Of a stretch of 64,000 bases of DNA, positions 35,413 through 45,216 are shown one piece after another (position 1 is the first letter of the stretch; each line of letters starts with the position of its first letter). The position numbers were made by a program, and so were the translations under genes. The DNA is from Streptomyces atratus. GTDB taxonomy: Bacteria; Actinomycetota; Actinomycetes; Streptomycetales; Streptomycetaceae. Location of the stretch: assembly GCF_014648655.1 (NCBI RefSeq), contig NZ_BMRN01000008.1, forward strand, positions 186,001 to 250,000. Direction: 5' to 3'. The notes under the pieces are model-generated. The model did no database searches and was not told where the DNA came from. It saw only the letters and a program-made list of their open reading frames with translations.

Positions 35413-36822
35413 TTAGAGGTCGAAGTACAGCTCGAACTCGTGCGGGTGCGGACGCAGCTGGATCGGGGCGATCTCGTTGGTGCGCTTGTAGTCGATCCAC
35501 GTCTCGATCAGGTCGGACGTGAAGACGCCGCCGGCCTGCAGGTACTCGTTGTCCGCCTCCAGCGCCTCCAGGACGGCCGGGAGGGAGGTCGGGACCTGCT
35601 GGACGTTCGCGTGCTCCTCGGGAGCCAGCTCGTACAGGTCCTTGTCGATCGGCTCGGCGGGCTCGATCTTGTTCTTGACGCCGTCGAGGCCGGCCATCAG
35701 CAGAGCGGAGAAGGCGAGGTAAGGGTTGGACGACGGGTCCGGGGCGCGGAACTCGACGCGCTTGGCCTTCGGGTTCGAGCCCGTGATCGGGATACGCATG
35801 GCGGCCGAGCGGTTGCGCTGCGAGTACACCATGTTGACCGGGGCCTCGAAGCCGGGGACCAGGCGGTGGTACGAGTTCACCGTCGGGTTGGTGAAGGCCA
35901 GCAGCGACGGGGCGTGCTTGAGGATGCCGCCGATGTAGTAGCGGGCGATGTCCGAGAGGCCCGCGTAGCCCTGCTCGTCGTAGAACAGCGGGTCGCCGCC
36001 GGCCCACAGGGACTGGTGGACGTGCATGCCCGAGCCGTTGTCGCCGAAGATCGGCTTCGGCATGAAGGTCGCGGTCTTGCCGTTGCGCCAGGCGACGTTC
36101 TTCACGATGTACTTGAAGAGCATCAGGTCGTCGGCCGCGGCGAGCAGCGTGTTGAACTTGTAGTTGATCTCCGCCTGGCCGGCGGTGCCGACCTCGTGGT
36201 GCTGGCGCTCGATCTGAAGGCCGCTCTTCTCCAGCTCCAGGGACATCTCGGCACGCAGGTCGGCGAAGTGGTCGACCGGCGGGACCGGGAAGTAGCCGCC
36301 CTTGTAGCGGACCTTGTAGCCGCGGTTGTTCACTTCCGACCCGGTGTTCCAGGCGCCGGCCTCGGAGTCGATGTGGTAGAAGCTCTCGTTCGCCGAGGTC
36401 TGGAAGCGGACATTGTCGAACACGTAGAACTCGGCCTCGGGGCCGAAGTACGCGGTGTCGGCGATGCCCGTGGAGGTGAGGTACGCCTCGGCCTTCTTGG
36501 CCACGTTCCGCGGGTCACGGCTGTACTGCTCGCCCGTGATCGGGTCGTGGATGAAGAAGTTGATGTTGACGGTCTTGTCGCGGCGGAACGGGTCGACGCG
36601 GGCGGTCGACAGGTCCGCGCGCAGCGCCATGTCGGACTCGTGGATGGCCTGGAAGCCGCGGATCGACGAGCCGTCGAAGGCAAGCTCGTCGGCCGGTTCG
36701 AAGGTTGCCGCCGGTACGGTGACGTGCTGCATCACACCGGGCAGGTCACAGAACCGGACATCGATGAACTTGACGTCTTCGTCGGCGATGTACTTCTTCG
36801 CGTCGTCGGCGTTCTGGAACAT
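35413..36822 (-). CDS. glnA: Glutamine synthetase type I
   Basis: The main dodecameric glutamine synthetase (469 residues) that assimilates ammonium into glutamine. Typical motifs are FDGSSIRGF, the catalytic [19 protein letters not shown] and [20 protein letters not shown]. Tyr397 in [11 protein letters not shown] is the conserved adenylylation site, so activity is probably adjusted by GlnE. AGGAGG lies 6 bases before the ATG at 36822. The promoter carries a tandem GlnR array like that of glnII. Confidence 0.98.
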   Translation of the reverse strand: MFQNADDAKKYIADEDVKFIDVRFCDLPGVMQHVTVPAATFEPADELAFDGSSIRGFQAIHESDMALRADLSTARVDPFRRDKTVNINFFIHDPITGEQYSRDPRNVAKKAEAYLTSTGIADTAYFGPEAEFYVFDNVRFQTSANESFYHIDSEAGAWNTGSEVNNRGYKVRYKGGYFPVPPVDHFADLRAEMSLELEKSGLQIERQHHEVGTAGQAEINYKFNTLLAAADDLMLFKYIVKNVAWRNGKTATFMPKPIFGDNGSGMHVHQSLWAGGDPLFYDEQGYAGLSDIARYYIGGILKHAPSLLAFTNPTVNSYHRLVPGFEAPVNMVYSQRNRSAAMRIPITGSNPKAKRVEFRAPDPSSNPYLAFSALLMAGLDGVKNKIEPAEPIDKDLYELAPEEHANVQQVPTSLPAVLEALEADNEYLQAGGVFTSDLIETWIDYKRTNEIAPIQLRPHPHEFELYFDL

Positions 36823-36919
36823 CCAACTCCTCCTACTCCCGGCCCGGGAGGGACGGGGTTGCAGCTCGTGGTGCGGCCGGTGCGGTGGCACACGCTGGAC
36901 CCGACCATAGGCAGACCGG

Positions 36920-36957
36920 ATTTCTCAAGCATGACCCATTTGTTTCGCAGAAGTTAA
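36920..36957 (-). promoter_or_regulatory. Tandem GlnR boxes upstream of glnA
   Basis: Read on the minus strand from 36957: TTAAC, N6, GAAAC, N6, GTCAT, N6, GAAAT, matching gTnAC-n6-GaAAC twice in 11-base register. It lies 98-135 bases before the glnA ATG, a normal position for activator binding. Confidence 0.85.
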
Positions 36958-37075
36958 CCGAGCCGGGTGTGAGCGGCACCTCGTGGCCGGTCCGTGGCCC
37001 CTGTTCCTGCCGGGCGGGAGCCCGCAGCGGCCCCCGCCCGGCAGGGCGCGCGGGCGGGCGCAGTACCGTGGTCGG

Positions 37076-37543
37076 GTGGACAATAGGCAAGCAATCGGAT
37101 CGTGGCTCTCCGGGCCGCGCGCGGCCGCCGAGGAGATGGGGGCCGACTTCGGCCACCGGGGCAAGCGGCTCGGTCTGCCCGAGCACGGGCCGGGATCCGT
37201 GGCGCCGCTCGGCCGGCGTTTCGGTGCGCTCTTCATCGACTGGGCCCTGTGCATGGTGATCGCATACGGGCTGTTCGCTCGCGGTGACCAGCAGGCGGCC
37301 GGGAACTGGGCGCTCGGCGTCTTTCTCGTGCTGAGTGTGCTCACCGTCGGGACCCTCGGCTGCACGCCCGGCAAGCGCCTCATGGGCATCAGGGTCGTCG
37401 CCGAGAACGGCGGCCGGCTCACTTTCGGGCGGGTGATCGTCCGGAGCGTGCTGGTGTGTCTGGCGATTCCGGCCCTGGTCTGGGACCGCGACGGCCGGGG
37501 CCTGCACGACCGGCTGGCCCGCGCTGTTCAGGTGCGTATCTGA
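37076..37543 (+). CDS. RDD-family membrane protein
   Basis: A 155-residue integral membrane protein. The RDD signature begins at LGRRFGALFIDW, with two to three membrane spans after it and a conserved TPGKRLMGIRVV segment. The C-terminus ends DRDGRGLHDRLARAVQV. Such proteins are small membrane proteins of poorly known role. The GTG start at 37076 lacks a strong ribosome site. Divergent from glnA. Confidence 0.85.
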   Translation: MDNRQAIGSWLSGPRAAAEEMGADFGHRGKRLGLPEHGPGSVAPLGRRFGALFIDWALCMVIAYGLFARGDQQAAGNWALGVFLVLSVLTVGTLGCTPGKRLMGIRVVAENGGRLTFGRVIVRSVLVCLAIPALVWDRDGRGLHDRLARAVQVRI

Positions 37544-37572
37544 ACCGAGGACGGATACCGCAGACGGCATGA

Positions 37573-37619
37573 GAAGAGGGCGGGCTGCGAACCGAACCGG
37601 TTCGCAGCCCGCCCTCTTC
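37573..37619. terminator. Perfect 21-bp stem terminator between RDD and DUF4191 genes
   Basis: Arms 37573-37593 and 37599-37619 pair exactly around a 5-base loop between two converging genes. Confidence 0.88.
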
Positions 37620-37649
37620 GCGCGTACAGCGGATATGTACGAGGAAGCG

Positions 37650-38357
37650 TCAGCGCATCTTTCCGCCGCGCGGCATCCGCATGCCCTTCGGCATCGGGCC
37701 CTTGGGCAGCGGCATGTTGCTCATCAGGTCGCCCATCGCGCGCAGCCGGTCATTGGCGGCCGTCACCTGCGGGCCGGCCAGGACGCGCGGCAGCTTCAGC
37801 ATCTTGGTGCGCACCTTCTTGAGCGGCACCTGGCCCTCGTCGTTGCCGACGACGATGTCGTGCACCGGCACGTCGACCAGGATGCGCGCCATCTTCTTCT
37901 TCTCGGCCGCGAGCAACAGCTTCACCCGGTTCGGGTTGCCCTCGCCGACCAGGACGATGCCCGCCTTGCCCACGGCGCGGTGGACGACGTCCTGGCTGCG
38001 GTTCATCGCGACCGCAGGGGTCGTGGTCCAGCCACGGCCCACCCGGTCCAGCACTGCCGCCGCAGCGCCCGGCTGTCCCTCCATCTGCCCGAAGGCCGCG
38101 CGCTCGGCACGCCGTCCGAAGACGATCGCCATCGCGAGGAGGGCCAGCACGAAGCCCAGGATGCCCAGGTAGATCGGGTGGTCGATCAGAAAACCGACCG
38201 CGAGGAGGACACCGAAGGTGACGATTCCCACACCCGCGACGACAAGACCGATCTTGGAGTCGGTCCGCCGGGTCATCTTGTAGGTCAGGGCGATCTGCTT
38301 GAGCCGCCCCGCGTTCTCGGCGCTGTTCGCGCCTTCAGTGTTTGCCTTCCTCGCCAT
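37650..38357 (-). CDS. DUF4191 family membrane protein
   Basis: A 235-residue actinobacterial DUF4191 protein with two adjacent membrane helices (about residues 35-82, separated by LIDHPIYLG). The cytoplasmic domain contains GKAGIVLVGEGNPNRVKLLLAAE, and the tail is Met/Pro/Lys-rich (GPMPKGMRMPRGGKMR). Found next to lipA in many actinobacteria, as here. Function unknown. Confidence 0.88.
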   Translation of the reverse strand: MARKANTEGANSAENAGRLKQIALTYKMTRRTDSKIGLVVAGVGIVTFGVLLAVGFLIDHPIYLGILGFVLALLAMAIVFGRRAERAAFGQMEGQPGAAAAVLDRVGRGWTTTPAVAMNRSQDVVHRAVGKAGIVLVGEGNPNRVKLLLAAEKKKMARILVDVPVHDIVVGNDEGQVPLKKVRTKMLKLPRVLAGPQVTAANDRLRAMGDLMSNMPLPKGPMPKGMRMPRGGKMR

Positions 38358-38376
38358 GTACGGAAGTTTACGTGGC

Positions 38377-38577
38377 TCAGGAACGGTGGTCGGCCGCGGC
38401 CTCCAGTACGTACTCGGTCTCGACCCGGTCCTTTGCCCGGCGCCGGTCCTCCAGGACGGCTGTCCAGGCGTTGCGGCGGGCGGTGCGCTGGCCGCTGCTC
38501 AGCAGCAGCGACTCGACGGCACGGAGAGCATCGGTGACGGAAGGGATGGCGGTGGCGCGTACCGGCACGGCCTGCAT
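38377..38577 (-). CDS. Small conserved protein upstream of DUF4191
   Basis: A 66-residue, mainly helical, charged protein (SSGQRTARRNAWTAVLEDRR). The ATG at 38577 has GAGGAG 9 bases upstream and the gene ends 19 bases before DUF4191 on the same strand, suggesting co-transcription. Function unknown. Confidence 0.7.
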   Translation of the reverse strand: MQAVPVRATAIPSVTDALRAVESLLLSSGQRTARRNAWTAVLEDRRRAKDRVETEYVLEAAADHRS

Positions 38578-38906
38578 CGTGGAAATCTCCTCGGAGCGGA
38601 TGTGCGGACTGAGTTGCGTGGACTCAGCTGCCCGGGCCGATCTGCCCGGGACTGCGTTGCGCGAAGTGGGTGGCGTGCGCTGGGTGCGGGAAGCAGGGGT
38701 GGTAGCGGCCCGCAGAGTCGCTGCGCCGTTGCACCCAGCGTCATTGCTCGGTGTTACCAGCGCATGACCGGTCGGTCAAACACCAATGAAACCTTGATAT
38801 GAGCGCAGCGCACGCCGACGCGGCCCATACGCGCCCTCGACCTGCGAGGAGCGTATGGGCCGCGTCGAATCAGCTATTACCGCTCGGTAGCTTCTTGTGC
38901 TCGGAT
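38578..38906. other. Intergenic region between the small gene and lipA
   Basis: These 329 bases hold the lipA terminator and probably the promoter of the small gene-DUF4191 pair. The A/T-rich patch near 38770-38800 is the most promoter-like part. No gene is seen. Confidence 0.6.
38816..38867 (-). terminator. Compound hairpin terminator of lipA
   Basis: A perfect 17-bp outer stem (38816-38832 with 38851-38867) encloses a 5-bp inner stem (38835-38839 with 38845-38849), 40 bases past the lipA stop. Confidence 0.85.
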
Positions 38907-39872
38907 TCACACAGTGGGCGCCGCTGCTACGGCGCCGCGCCGCTCGATCGCCTGCTGGAAAAGGCGCCCGGCGCGGTACGAGGAACGGACCAGCGGCCCG
39001 GACATCACGCCGGAGTAGCCGATCTCGTCGGCCTCCTCCTTGAGCTCCACGAACTCGTGCGGCTTCACCCAGCGCTCGACCGGGTGGTGGCGCACGGAGG
39101 GCCGCAGGTACTGCGTGATCGTGATGAGCTCGCAACCCGCGTCGTACAGATCCTGGAGCGCCTCGCTGACTTCCTCGCGGGTCTCGCCCATGCCGAGGAT
39201 CAGGTTGGACTTGGTCACCAGGCCGGCCTCGCGGGCCCGCGTGATGACGTCCAGGGAGCGCTCGTAACGGAAACCGGGGCGGATCCGCTTGAAGATCCGC
39301 GGCACCGTCTCGACATTGTGCGCGAGCACCTCGGGGCGCGAGGAGAAGACCTCGGCGAGCTGCTCGGGCACCGCGTTGAAGTCGGGGATCAGCAGCTCGA
39401 CCTTGGTGCGGCCGGCCTCCCGGTCCGCGGTCAGCGCGTGGATCTGGCGCACGGTCTCCGCGTACAGCCAGGCACCGCCGTCCTCCAGGTCGTCGCGTGC
39501 GACGCCGGTGATGGTGGCGTAGTTCAGGTCCATCGTGACGACGGACTCGCCGACCCTGCGGGGCTCGTCCCGGTCCAGCGCCTGCGGCTTGCCCGTGTCG
39601 ATCTGGCAGAAGTCACAGCGCCGGGTGCACTGGTCGCCGCCGATGAGGAACGTGGCCTCGCGGTCCTCCCAGCACTCGAAGATGTTGGGGCAGCCGGCCT
39701 CCTGGCACACCGTGTGCAGACCCTCGCTCTTCACGAGCTTCTGCAGCTGGTTGTACTCGGGGCCCATCTTCGCCCGGGTTTTGATCCACTCGGGCTTGCG
39801 CTCGATGGGGGTCTGGCTGTTCCGGACCTCAAGGCGCAGCATCTTGCGCCCGTCGGGTGCGACAGCGGACAC
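38907..39872 (-). CDS. lipA: Lipoyl synthase
   Basis: Radical SAM enzyme that inserts two sulfurs into protein-bound octanoyl groups to make lipoyl cofactors; 321 residues. The auxiliary cluster cysteines are C56, C61 and C67 ([12 protein letters not shown]) and the radical SAM cysteines C82, C86 and C89 (CTRRCDFC). The C-terminal RSSY motif is present. The GTG at 39872 follows AAGGGGAG, which rejects a longer frame from 39941. It lies just downstream of lipB on the same strand. Its clients include the lipoyl domains of the E2 protein at 57.6-59.4 kb. Confidence 0.98.
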   Translation of the reverse strand: MSAVAPDGRKMLRLEVRNSQTPIERKPEWIKTRAKMGPEYNQLQKLVKSEGLHTVCQEAGCPNIFECWEDREATFLIGGDQCTRRCDFCQIDTGKPQALDRDEPRRVGESVVTMDLNYATITGVARDDLEDGGAWLYAETVRQIHALTADREAGRTKVELLIPDFNAVPEQLAEVFSSRPEVLAHNVETVPRIFKRIRPGFRYERSLDVITRAREAGLVTKSNLILGMGETREEVSEALQDLYDAGCELITITQYLRPSVRHHPVERWVKPHEFVELKEEADEIGYSGVMSGPLVRSSYRAGRLFQQAIERRGAVAAAPTV

Positions 39873-40004
39873 TCCGGCACTCCCCTTTGCTTTCACTGCA
39901 TTGGATTCTTCGGCGAACACCAGGGTACGCCCGTGGTTCAAACGGCTTTACGTCTGGCCAACCTGTGGCCGGCAGGGCCTATTCCCCGCCGGGTGTCCAG
40001 GCTG

Positions 40005-40817
40005 TCATGCCGTGGCCACGGCATCCGACGGGCGCTCGATGGTGCGCGGGGCGAGCTGCGCGTTCTCCAGGATGTCCTTGAGGTGCTTCTCGACGACCGG
40101 GAGCACCTCCGCGATCGCGATGTCGCGACCCAGTTCGTACGCGAGTGACGTGACGCCCGCGTCCCGGATGCCGCACGGCACGATGCGGTCGAACCAGGTG
40201 TTGTCCGGGTTCACATTGAGCGAGAAGCCGTGCATGGTCACGCCCTTGGCCACCCGGATGCCGATCGCGGCCAGCTTGCGGTCCTCGCGGCGCTGCCCGG
40301 CGTTGGACGGGGCGTACTCGGGGCCGTTCAGCCGCGGGTCGAATTCCTCGTCCTGCAGCCGCGGGTCGAAGTCGAGGGAGAGGCCGCCGATCGACGGACG
40401 GTCCTCGACCGGGTCGCCGAGGACCCAGACCCCGCTGCGGCCCTCGACCCGGGAGGTCTCCAGCCCGAATTCGGCGGCGGTACGGATCAGCGCGTCCTCC
40501 AGCCGGCGGACATGCGCGACGACATCCACCGGGCGGGGCAGCTTCTGGATCGGGTAGCCGACCAGCTGTCCGGGACCGTGCCAGGTGATCTTCCCGCCGC
40601 GGTCCACATCGATGACCGGGGTGCCGTCCAGCGGGCGCTCACTGTCGGTCGTGCGCCGCCCCGCCGTGTAGACGGGCAGGTGTTCCAGCAGCAGACAGGT
40701 GTCCGGGACGGTGTCCTCGAATCTGGCCGCGTGCACCTCGCGCTGCTTCTGCCAGGCCTCCTGGTAGTCGACGGCTTCCTCGCCGAATCCCAGCCGGACG
40801 AACCGAAGCTCAGTCAC
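40005..40817 (-). CDS. lipB: Lipoyl(octanoyl) transferase
   Basis: Transfers octanoyl groups from acyl carrier protein to lipoyl domains; 270 residues. [17 protein letters not shown] is the substrate pocket motif, [13 protein letters not shown] carries the catalytic Cys, and the active-site Lys is in [11 protein letters not shown]. Relative to typical LipB it has an extra acidic loop between SGVWV and RKLAA ([20 protein letters not shown]). The GTG at 40817 follows GGGAGG. It acts before LipA, encoded 132 bases downstream. Confidence 0.97.
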   Translation of the reverse strand: MTELRFVRLGFGEEAVDYQEAWQKQREVHAARFEDTVPDTCLLLEHLPVYTAGRRTTDSERPLDGTPVIDVDRGGKITWHGPGQLVGYPIQKLPRPVDVVAHVRRLEDALIRTAAEFGLETSRVEGRSGVWVLGDPVEDRPSIGGLSLDFDPRLQDEEFDPRLNGPEYAPSNAGQRREDRKLAAIGIRVAKGVTMHGFSLNVNPDNTWFDRIVPCGIRDAGVTSLAYELGRDIAIAEVLPVVEKHLKDILENAQLAPRTIERPSDAVATA

Positions 40818-41079
40818 GACAGATGCCTCCCTACTCGCGGTGCCGGGGCCGGGGGTGCCCGGAGCCACGCCACCATGCACTGAATCAGCCCCGAGCCACT
40901 GTACGACCGGACTCCGGGCGGTGGCCCAGCAGGTCGTTCCCGTCAGCGCCACCCCCAATCCTCACACGATCGGATGAAAGTGAAGTGAAGGCGCCTGCGA
41001 CCGCCGCAGAGGCCGCTAAATTCACGCCGTTCCATTAGGGCTGCCCGCCCGGCCCCGAAGGCAGGAGACCGTACAGCTG

Positions 41080-42828
41080 ATGTCGGAACGACCTCCGCAG
41101 CGCACCCCCAACCGCCGACTCGCCTCGCTCATCACCGAGGCCGGCTTCTCCAACGCCGGCCTCGCCCGCAGGGTGGACCAACTCGGCCTGGAACACGGCC
41201 TCGACCTGCGGTACGACAAGACTTCCGTGACCCGCTGGCTGCGCGGCCAGCAGCCGCGCGGAACCACCCCCGCGCTGATCGCCGAGGTCTTCACCCGGCG
41301 GCTCGGGCGCCGCCTCTCCGCGCAGGACCTGGGCCTCGACTCATGTGCCCCTGTCTACGCGGGCCTGGAGTTCGCGGCCACGCCCGCCGAGGCGGTCGAC
41401 ATCGTCAGCGGACTGTGGCGGAAGGACTCGGGCAGCCAAGCGGAGCTGCGCAAGATCGCCTTCACCCCGGCCGGGCTCGTCGTCCCCAGCAGGGACTGGC
41501 TGATCGGCCGGGCCGATGAGTGGGTGGGACGGGGGAGCGAGTCCTCGCCCCCGGTGCCGGGCGGCGCCGGTGGTGCTCGCGCGGCTGGTGGGCTCGGCAG
41601 GTCCGGCGGGGCCTCTGGGGCCGCGGGGGCTCCAGGGGCCGCTGAGGCCGGCGGTTCGGCGCGGCCCGGCGGTCCCGGCGGGGCGCGCGGGATCGGGGCA
41701 CAGGGGTTGCACGGGTCGCACTGGCCCGGCGGCAGTGGGTACGGTGCGACGGGGGCGTCCGGCGTCAGTGGCCGCGGCGCGGTCCGTGGGCCCGTACCGT
41801 CCCGGCCTTCCGGACCGCCCGCGCCACCCGGGTCCCCAGCACCCTCGACCGCTCCCGCCTCCCTGGGAACAGGGCTGTCGGGCGCCCCCGGCGTCCCCCG
41901 GCAACGGCAGAGCGACCGCCTCCCCGGCCAACGGGTCAGCAGCGGTGATGTCGCCGCCCTGCGTTCGGTCGGCGAACTCTTCCGTGCCCTCGACAACGCC
42001 TACGGCGGCGGCCACGCCCGGCAGGCCCTCGTCCGGTATCTGGAGCACGAGACGGAGCCGATGCTTCGTGGGACCTACGGGGAGGCCACCGGGCGCCGGC
42101 TCTTCTCCGCCGTCGCCGATCTGACCCGGCTGGCGGGCTGGACCTCGTACGACATCGCGGCCCACGGCCTGGCCCAGCGGTACTTCGTCCAGGCGCTGCG
42201 GCTCGCCCAGGCCGCGGGGGACCGTGCGTACGGCGCTTACGTCCTGATCACCATGAGCCGGCAGGCGGTCTACCTCGGGCACGGCAGGGAAGCCGTACAG
42301 CTGGCCCGCGTCGCCCAGCAGGGCATCGGATCGGCGCCGCCCGTCGTCCAGGCCCTGCTGCACGCCGTGGAGGCACGCGGTCACGGGGTGCTCGGCGATG
42401 CGAGGCTCTGCACCGGCTCGCTCGCACGGGCGGAACGCGCGCTGGAGACCACCCGCACCGGGGACGAGGCGCCGCACTGGGCGCGGTACTTCGACGAGGC
42501 CCAGCTCGCCGACGAGTTCGGCCACTGCCACCGGGATCTGCAGCAGTACCGGGCCGCGGCGCAGCACGCCGAGCGCTCCCTCCAGCTGCGCGCCCCGGCG
42601 TACGCCCGCAGCAGGCTCTTCTGCCGGGTGGTGCTGGCCTCCGCGCGGCTCGGACTCGGTGAGCTCGACCAGGCGTGCGCGCTCGGCGCCGAGGCCGCCC
42701 AGCAGGCGGCGGAGATGCGGTCGGTACGGGCGACGGAGTACGTACGGGACTTCGAGCGACGTCTGGAGCCGTACCGGGACGCGGCCGCGGTACGGGGATA
42801 CCGCGAGCGGGTCGCGGCCCTCGGGTGA
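41080..42828 (+). CDS. NsdA-like regulator with a long Gly/Ala/Pro-rich linker
   Basis: A 582-residue protein. The N-terminal 85 residues look like an XRE-type DNA-binding domain (ARRVDQLGLEHGLDLRYDKT; SVTRWLRGQQPRG) and the C-terminal 270 residues are helical and TPR-like. The layout matches NsdA and related Streptomyces regulators of development and antibiotic production. Unusual is the roughly 130-residue Gly/Ala/Ser/Pro linker (about 158-285). The ATG at 41080 has AGGAGA upstream. Function is inferred from family only. Confidence 0.8.
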   Translation: MSERPPQRTPNRRLASLITEAGFSNAGLARRVDQLGLEHGLDLRYDKTSVTRWLRGQQPRGTTPALIAEVFTRRLGRRLSAQDLGLDSCAPVYAGLEFAATPAEAVDIVSGLWRKDSGSQAELRKIAFTPAGLVVPSRDWLIGRADEWVGRGSESSPPVPGGAGGARAAGGLGRSGGASGAAGAPGAAEAGGSARPGGPGGARGIGAQGLHGSHWPGGSGYGATGASGVSGRGAVRGPVPSRPSGPPAPPGSPAPSTAPASLGTGLSGAPGVPRQRQSDRLPGQRVSSGDVAALRSVGELFRALDNAYGGGHARQALVRYLEHETEPMLRGTYGEATGRRLFSAVADLTRLAGWTSYDIAAHGLAQRYFVQALRLAQAAGDRAYGAYVLITMSRQAVYLGHGREAVQLARVAQQGIGSAPPVVQALLHAVEARGHGVLGDARLCTGSLARAERALETTRTGDEAPHWARYFDEAQLADEFGHCHRDLQQYRAAAQHAERSLQLRAPAYARSRLFCRVVLASARLGLGELDQACALGAEAAQQAAEMRSVRATEYVRDFERRLEPYRDAAAVRGYRERVAALG

Positions 42829-42889
42829 TCTCCCCGGTGTGACCACGGGCGACTCCTGTGCGTGAATCCTCCGCGCCGCAGCACGGGGG

Positions 42890-42924
42890 GTGGCCCGGAC
42901 CGGAAGCGATTCGGTCCGGGCCAC
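42890..42924. terminator. Bidirectional terminator hairpin
   Basis: A perfect 13-bp stem (42890-42902 with 42912-42924) with a 9-base loop lies between the NsdA-like gene and the converging fucosidase gene. Confidence 0.82.
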
Positions 42925-42946
42925 CACCCGTTTCGGCAGGGCTCGC

Positions 42947-45199
42947 TCAGTGCCCGCGCACCTCGACCTCCGCCAGCGACAGCGGGTTGGTGCCGGACGT
43001 CAGCTGCACGCGGACGTACCTGCCGGAGGTGCCCGCCGGGAGCTGCACGGTGGACGGCCGTCCGGCCTGGCCGGTGACATGCACCGCCGCCACACCGGGT
43101 GCGGTCCGTGCCTCATCGAGTCCGTCGGCCGTGATCGGGGTGTCCGAGGTCAGGACCCAGAAGTCCTTCAGCCGGTCGGAGCAGCAGTCGGTGCGGTTCC
43201 AGATGTCGACTGCGGACAGTGACTTCGAGGCGCCCAGGTCGACCTGCCACCACGCCTGCGACGAGGGCTCCGCGGTGTGGGTCACCGAGCCCGACCCGAA
43301 GGAGCCGTCGGTGTTCCCGTCGACGGCGCGGGAGGCAGGGGCGTCCCACGCGGTGCTCTTCTGGGTGGCCGGCTTGTTCCGGGCGAGGTTCTCCGGGGCC
43401 ACCGTGACCTTGACCGCCGTGGTGGTCGTGAGACGGCCGTGGCGCAGGGTGATGTTCAGTGTGTACGTACCGGGAGCCGCGGACGCGGGCGGCGTCACGG
43501 TGAACGGGACCTTCGCGTCCGCGCCCGGCGCCAGCGGGTGCACCCGGGTGGCTGCCGGAGTGACGGTCCAGCCCTCGGGTCCGGACAGCCCGACCCCGGT
43601 CCCGGATGCACGTGTGCGGGCGGTGTTGGTGAGGGTCAGGGTGCCGTCGGCGGCGCGCCCGGGGTTGAGTTCCTTGGGCAGCTCGGTCCTCGTGCGGACG
43701 AGGGTGTTCACGCCAGGGGTGGTGACCTTGAAGACGTACGCGCTCGTGCTCCTGGTGGCCGACGCCCCGTCCTTCGGCGTCTCGACGATCACGCGGCCCG
43801 CGTCGTCCTTGTGCCAGGGCAGTGCGCTGCCGTCCGAACCGAGCAGCGTGATACGGGAGCCGGCGGCGACGGGCGTGTCGGCACCGAGGGTGAGTTCGGC
43901 TCCGGGCCACTCCAGAGCGGTCGCGTACAGCGTGCCGTCCTTCACCGTGTAGCGGACCTTGTCGTCGCCGGACGGCTCCTCGGCGTGGTGCCAGTAGGTC
44001 GTCCCGTAGATCGCCTCACCGTTGATCTTCAGCCAGGCCCCGATGTCGAGCAGCCGCTGCTGCTGGATCTCGGGGATGGTGCCGTCGGCGCGCGGGCCGA
44101 TGTCGAGCAGCAGATTGCCGTTCTTGCTGACGATGTCGGTGAGCGAGTCGATCAGCTGGTCGGAGGTGAGGTGGTCCTCCTCGGGCTCGTTCTGGTTGTA
44201 GCCGTAGGAGTGCGCGATGCCCCGGCTCGCCTCCCACTTGTTCGGGTCGATGTCCGGCTTGACCGTGTACTCGGGTGTCTGGAAGTCGAGTTCCTTGCTG
44301 TCCAGCGCACCGGTTTCGATCTTGCAGCGGTTGGCGACCGCGACTTCCTTCGGGTGCGCCCGGTTCTTCGCGCGGTTGTAGTAGTCGGCGATGACGGGCG
44401 CGGTCTTCCAGTACGACGCGGGTCTGTCCCACTGCCCGTCGCACCAGATGATGTCGGGATCGTACTGATCGACCAGCTCGTTCAGTTGCGGGACCATGTA
44501 GTCGCCGACGTAGTCCTTGACCGACGGGGCTCCGGTGTACGGGACTTCGGCTCCGGTGTACGGGTTGCGGACCGGGCTGCCGGTGTACGACGGGTTGTAC
44601 CACTCGTACAGCGAGTAGTAGAAGCCCGCCTTCAGCTGCCCGCCCTCGGTGTCCTTGCGCGCCGCCTTGAACAGGTCGCCCGCCAGGTCGCGCTTCGGGC
44701 CGAGGTTTACGGTGTCGCGGCCGCTGACCTTGCTGTCGAACAGTGCGACGCCTTCATGGTGCTTGGAGGTCAGCACGAAGTATTTGGCACCGGCATCCTT
44801 GAACAGCTTCACCCAGGCGTCCGGGTCGTACTTCTCGGCCTTCCACCGGCCGATGAAGTCGTCGTAGTTCGCGGCCGTGCCGTAGGTGTCCTTCTGGTGG
44901 GTGTTGGTGGCGCTGCCCTTGCTGTTCATGTAGTTCCAGTACCACTCGGCGTAGCTGCCGCGCGGGCCCCAGGCGGGCACCGAATAGGCGCCCCAGTGGA
45001 TGAAGATGCCGAACTTGTCGTCGTTGAACCACGTCGGCGTCGGGTGGCTGTTGAGGGACTCCACCGTCGGCTCGTAGTCCTTCGACGGGGGTTCGGGCGC
45101 GGCGGAGGCCGGGGTGGTCAGGAAGCCGGCGAGGGCCGCCAGAGCCGTCGCTCCGACGAGTCTGGTACGGGTACGGGTACGGGTACGGGTGCGGGTCAC
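42947..45199 (-). CDS. Secreted alpha-L-fucosidase (GH29) with NEW3-like and F5/8-type C domains
   Basis: Exported glycosidase of 750 residues that removes alpha-L-fucose from glycans. Signal peptide about 1-34 with an unusual n-region of repeated Thr-Arg. The GH29 module (about 45-440) has WFNDDKFGIFIHWGAYSVPA, TSKHHEGVALFDS and IIWCDGQW with the probable nucleophile D254. A NEW3-like beta domain follows (about 535-610), then a C-terminal galactose-binding-like (F5/8 type C, CBM32-like) domain beginning NLARNKPATQKSTAWD. The GTG at 45199 follows AAGGGAA. It is 17 bases downstream of the GH20 gene, in one operon. Confidence 0.93.
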   Translation of the reverse strand: MTRTRTRTRTRTRLVGATALAALAGFLTTPASAAPEPPSKDYEPTVESLNSHPTPTWFNDDKFGIFIHWGAYSVPAWGPRGSYAEWYWNYMNSKGSATNTHQKDTYGTAANYDDFIGRWKAEKYDPDAWVKLFKDAGAKYFVLTSKHHEGVALFDSKVSGRDTVNLGPKRDLAGDLFKAARKDTEGGQLKAGFYYSLYEWYNPSYTGSPVRNPYTGAEVPYTGAPSVKDYVGDYMVPQLNELVDQYDPDIIWCDGQWDRPASYWKTAPVIADYYNRAKNRAHPKEVAVANRCKIETGALDSKELDFQTPEYTVKPDIDPNKWEASRGIAHSYGYNQNEPEEDHLTSDQLIDSLTDIVSKNGNLLLDIGPRADGTIPEIQQQRLLDIGAWLKINGEAIYGTTYWHHAEEPSGDDKVRYTVKDGTLYATALEWPGAELTLGADTPVAAGSRITLLGSDGSALPWHKDDAGRVIVETPKDGASATRSTSAYVFKVTTPGVNTLVRTRTELPKELNPGRAADGTLTLTNTARTRASGTGVGLSGPEGWTVTPAATRVHPLAPGADAKVPFTVTPPASAAPGTYTLNITLRHGRLTTTTAVKVTVAPENLARNKPATQKSTAWDAPASRAVDGNTDGSFGSGSVTHTAEPSSQAWWQVDLGASKSLSAVDIWNRTDCCSDRLKDFWVLTSDTPITADGLDEARTAPGVAAVHVTGQAGRPSTVQLPAGTSGRYVRVQLTSGTNPLSLAEVEVRGH
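45165..45194. repeat. 6-bp microsatellite in the fucosidase signal-peptide coding region
   Basis: GTACGG occurs four times in tandem followed by one GTGCGG unit. On the coding strand each unit encodes a Thr-Arg pair. Gain or loss of a unit keeps the frame and changes only the charge and length of the signal peptide n-region. Confidence 0.85.
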
Positions 45200-45216
45200 T
45201 GCGGGTTCCCTTCGGG

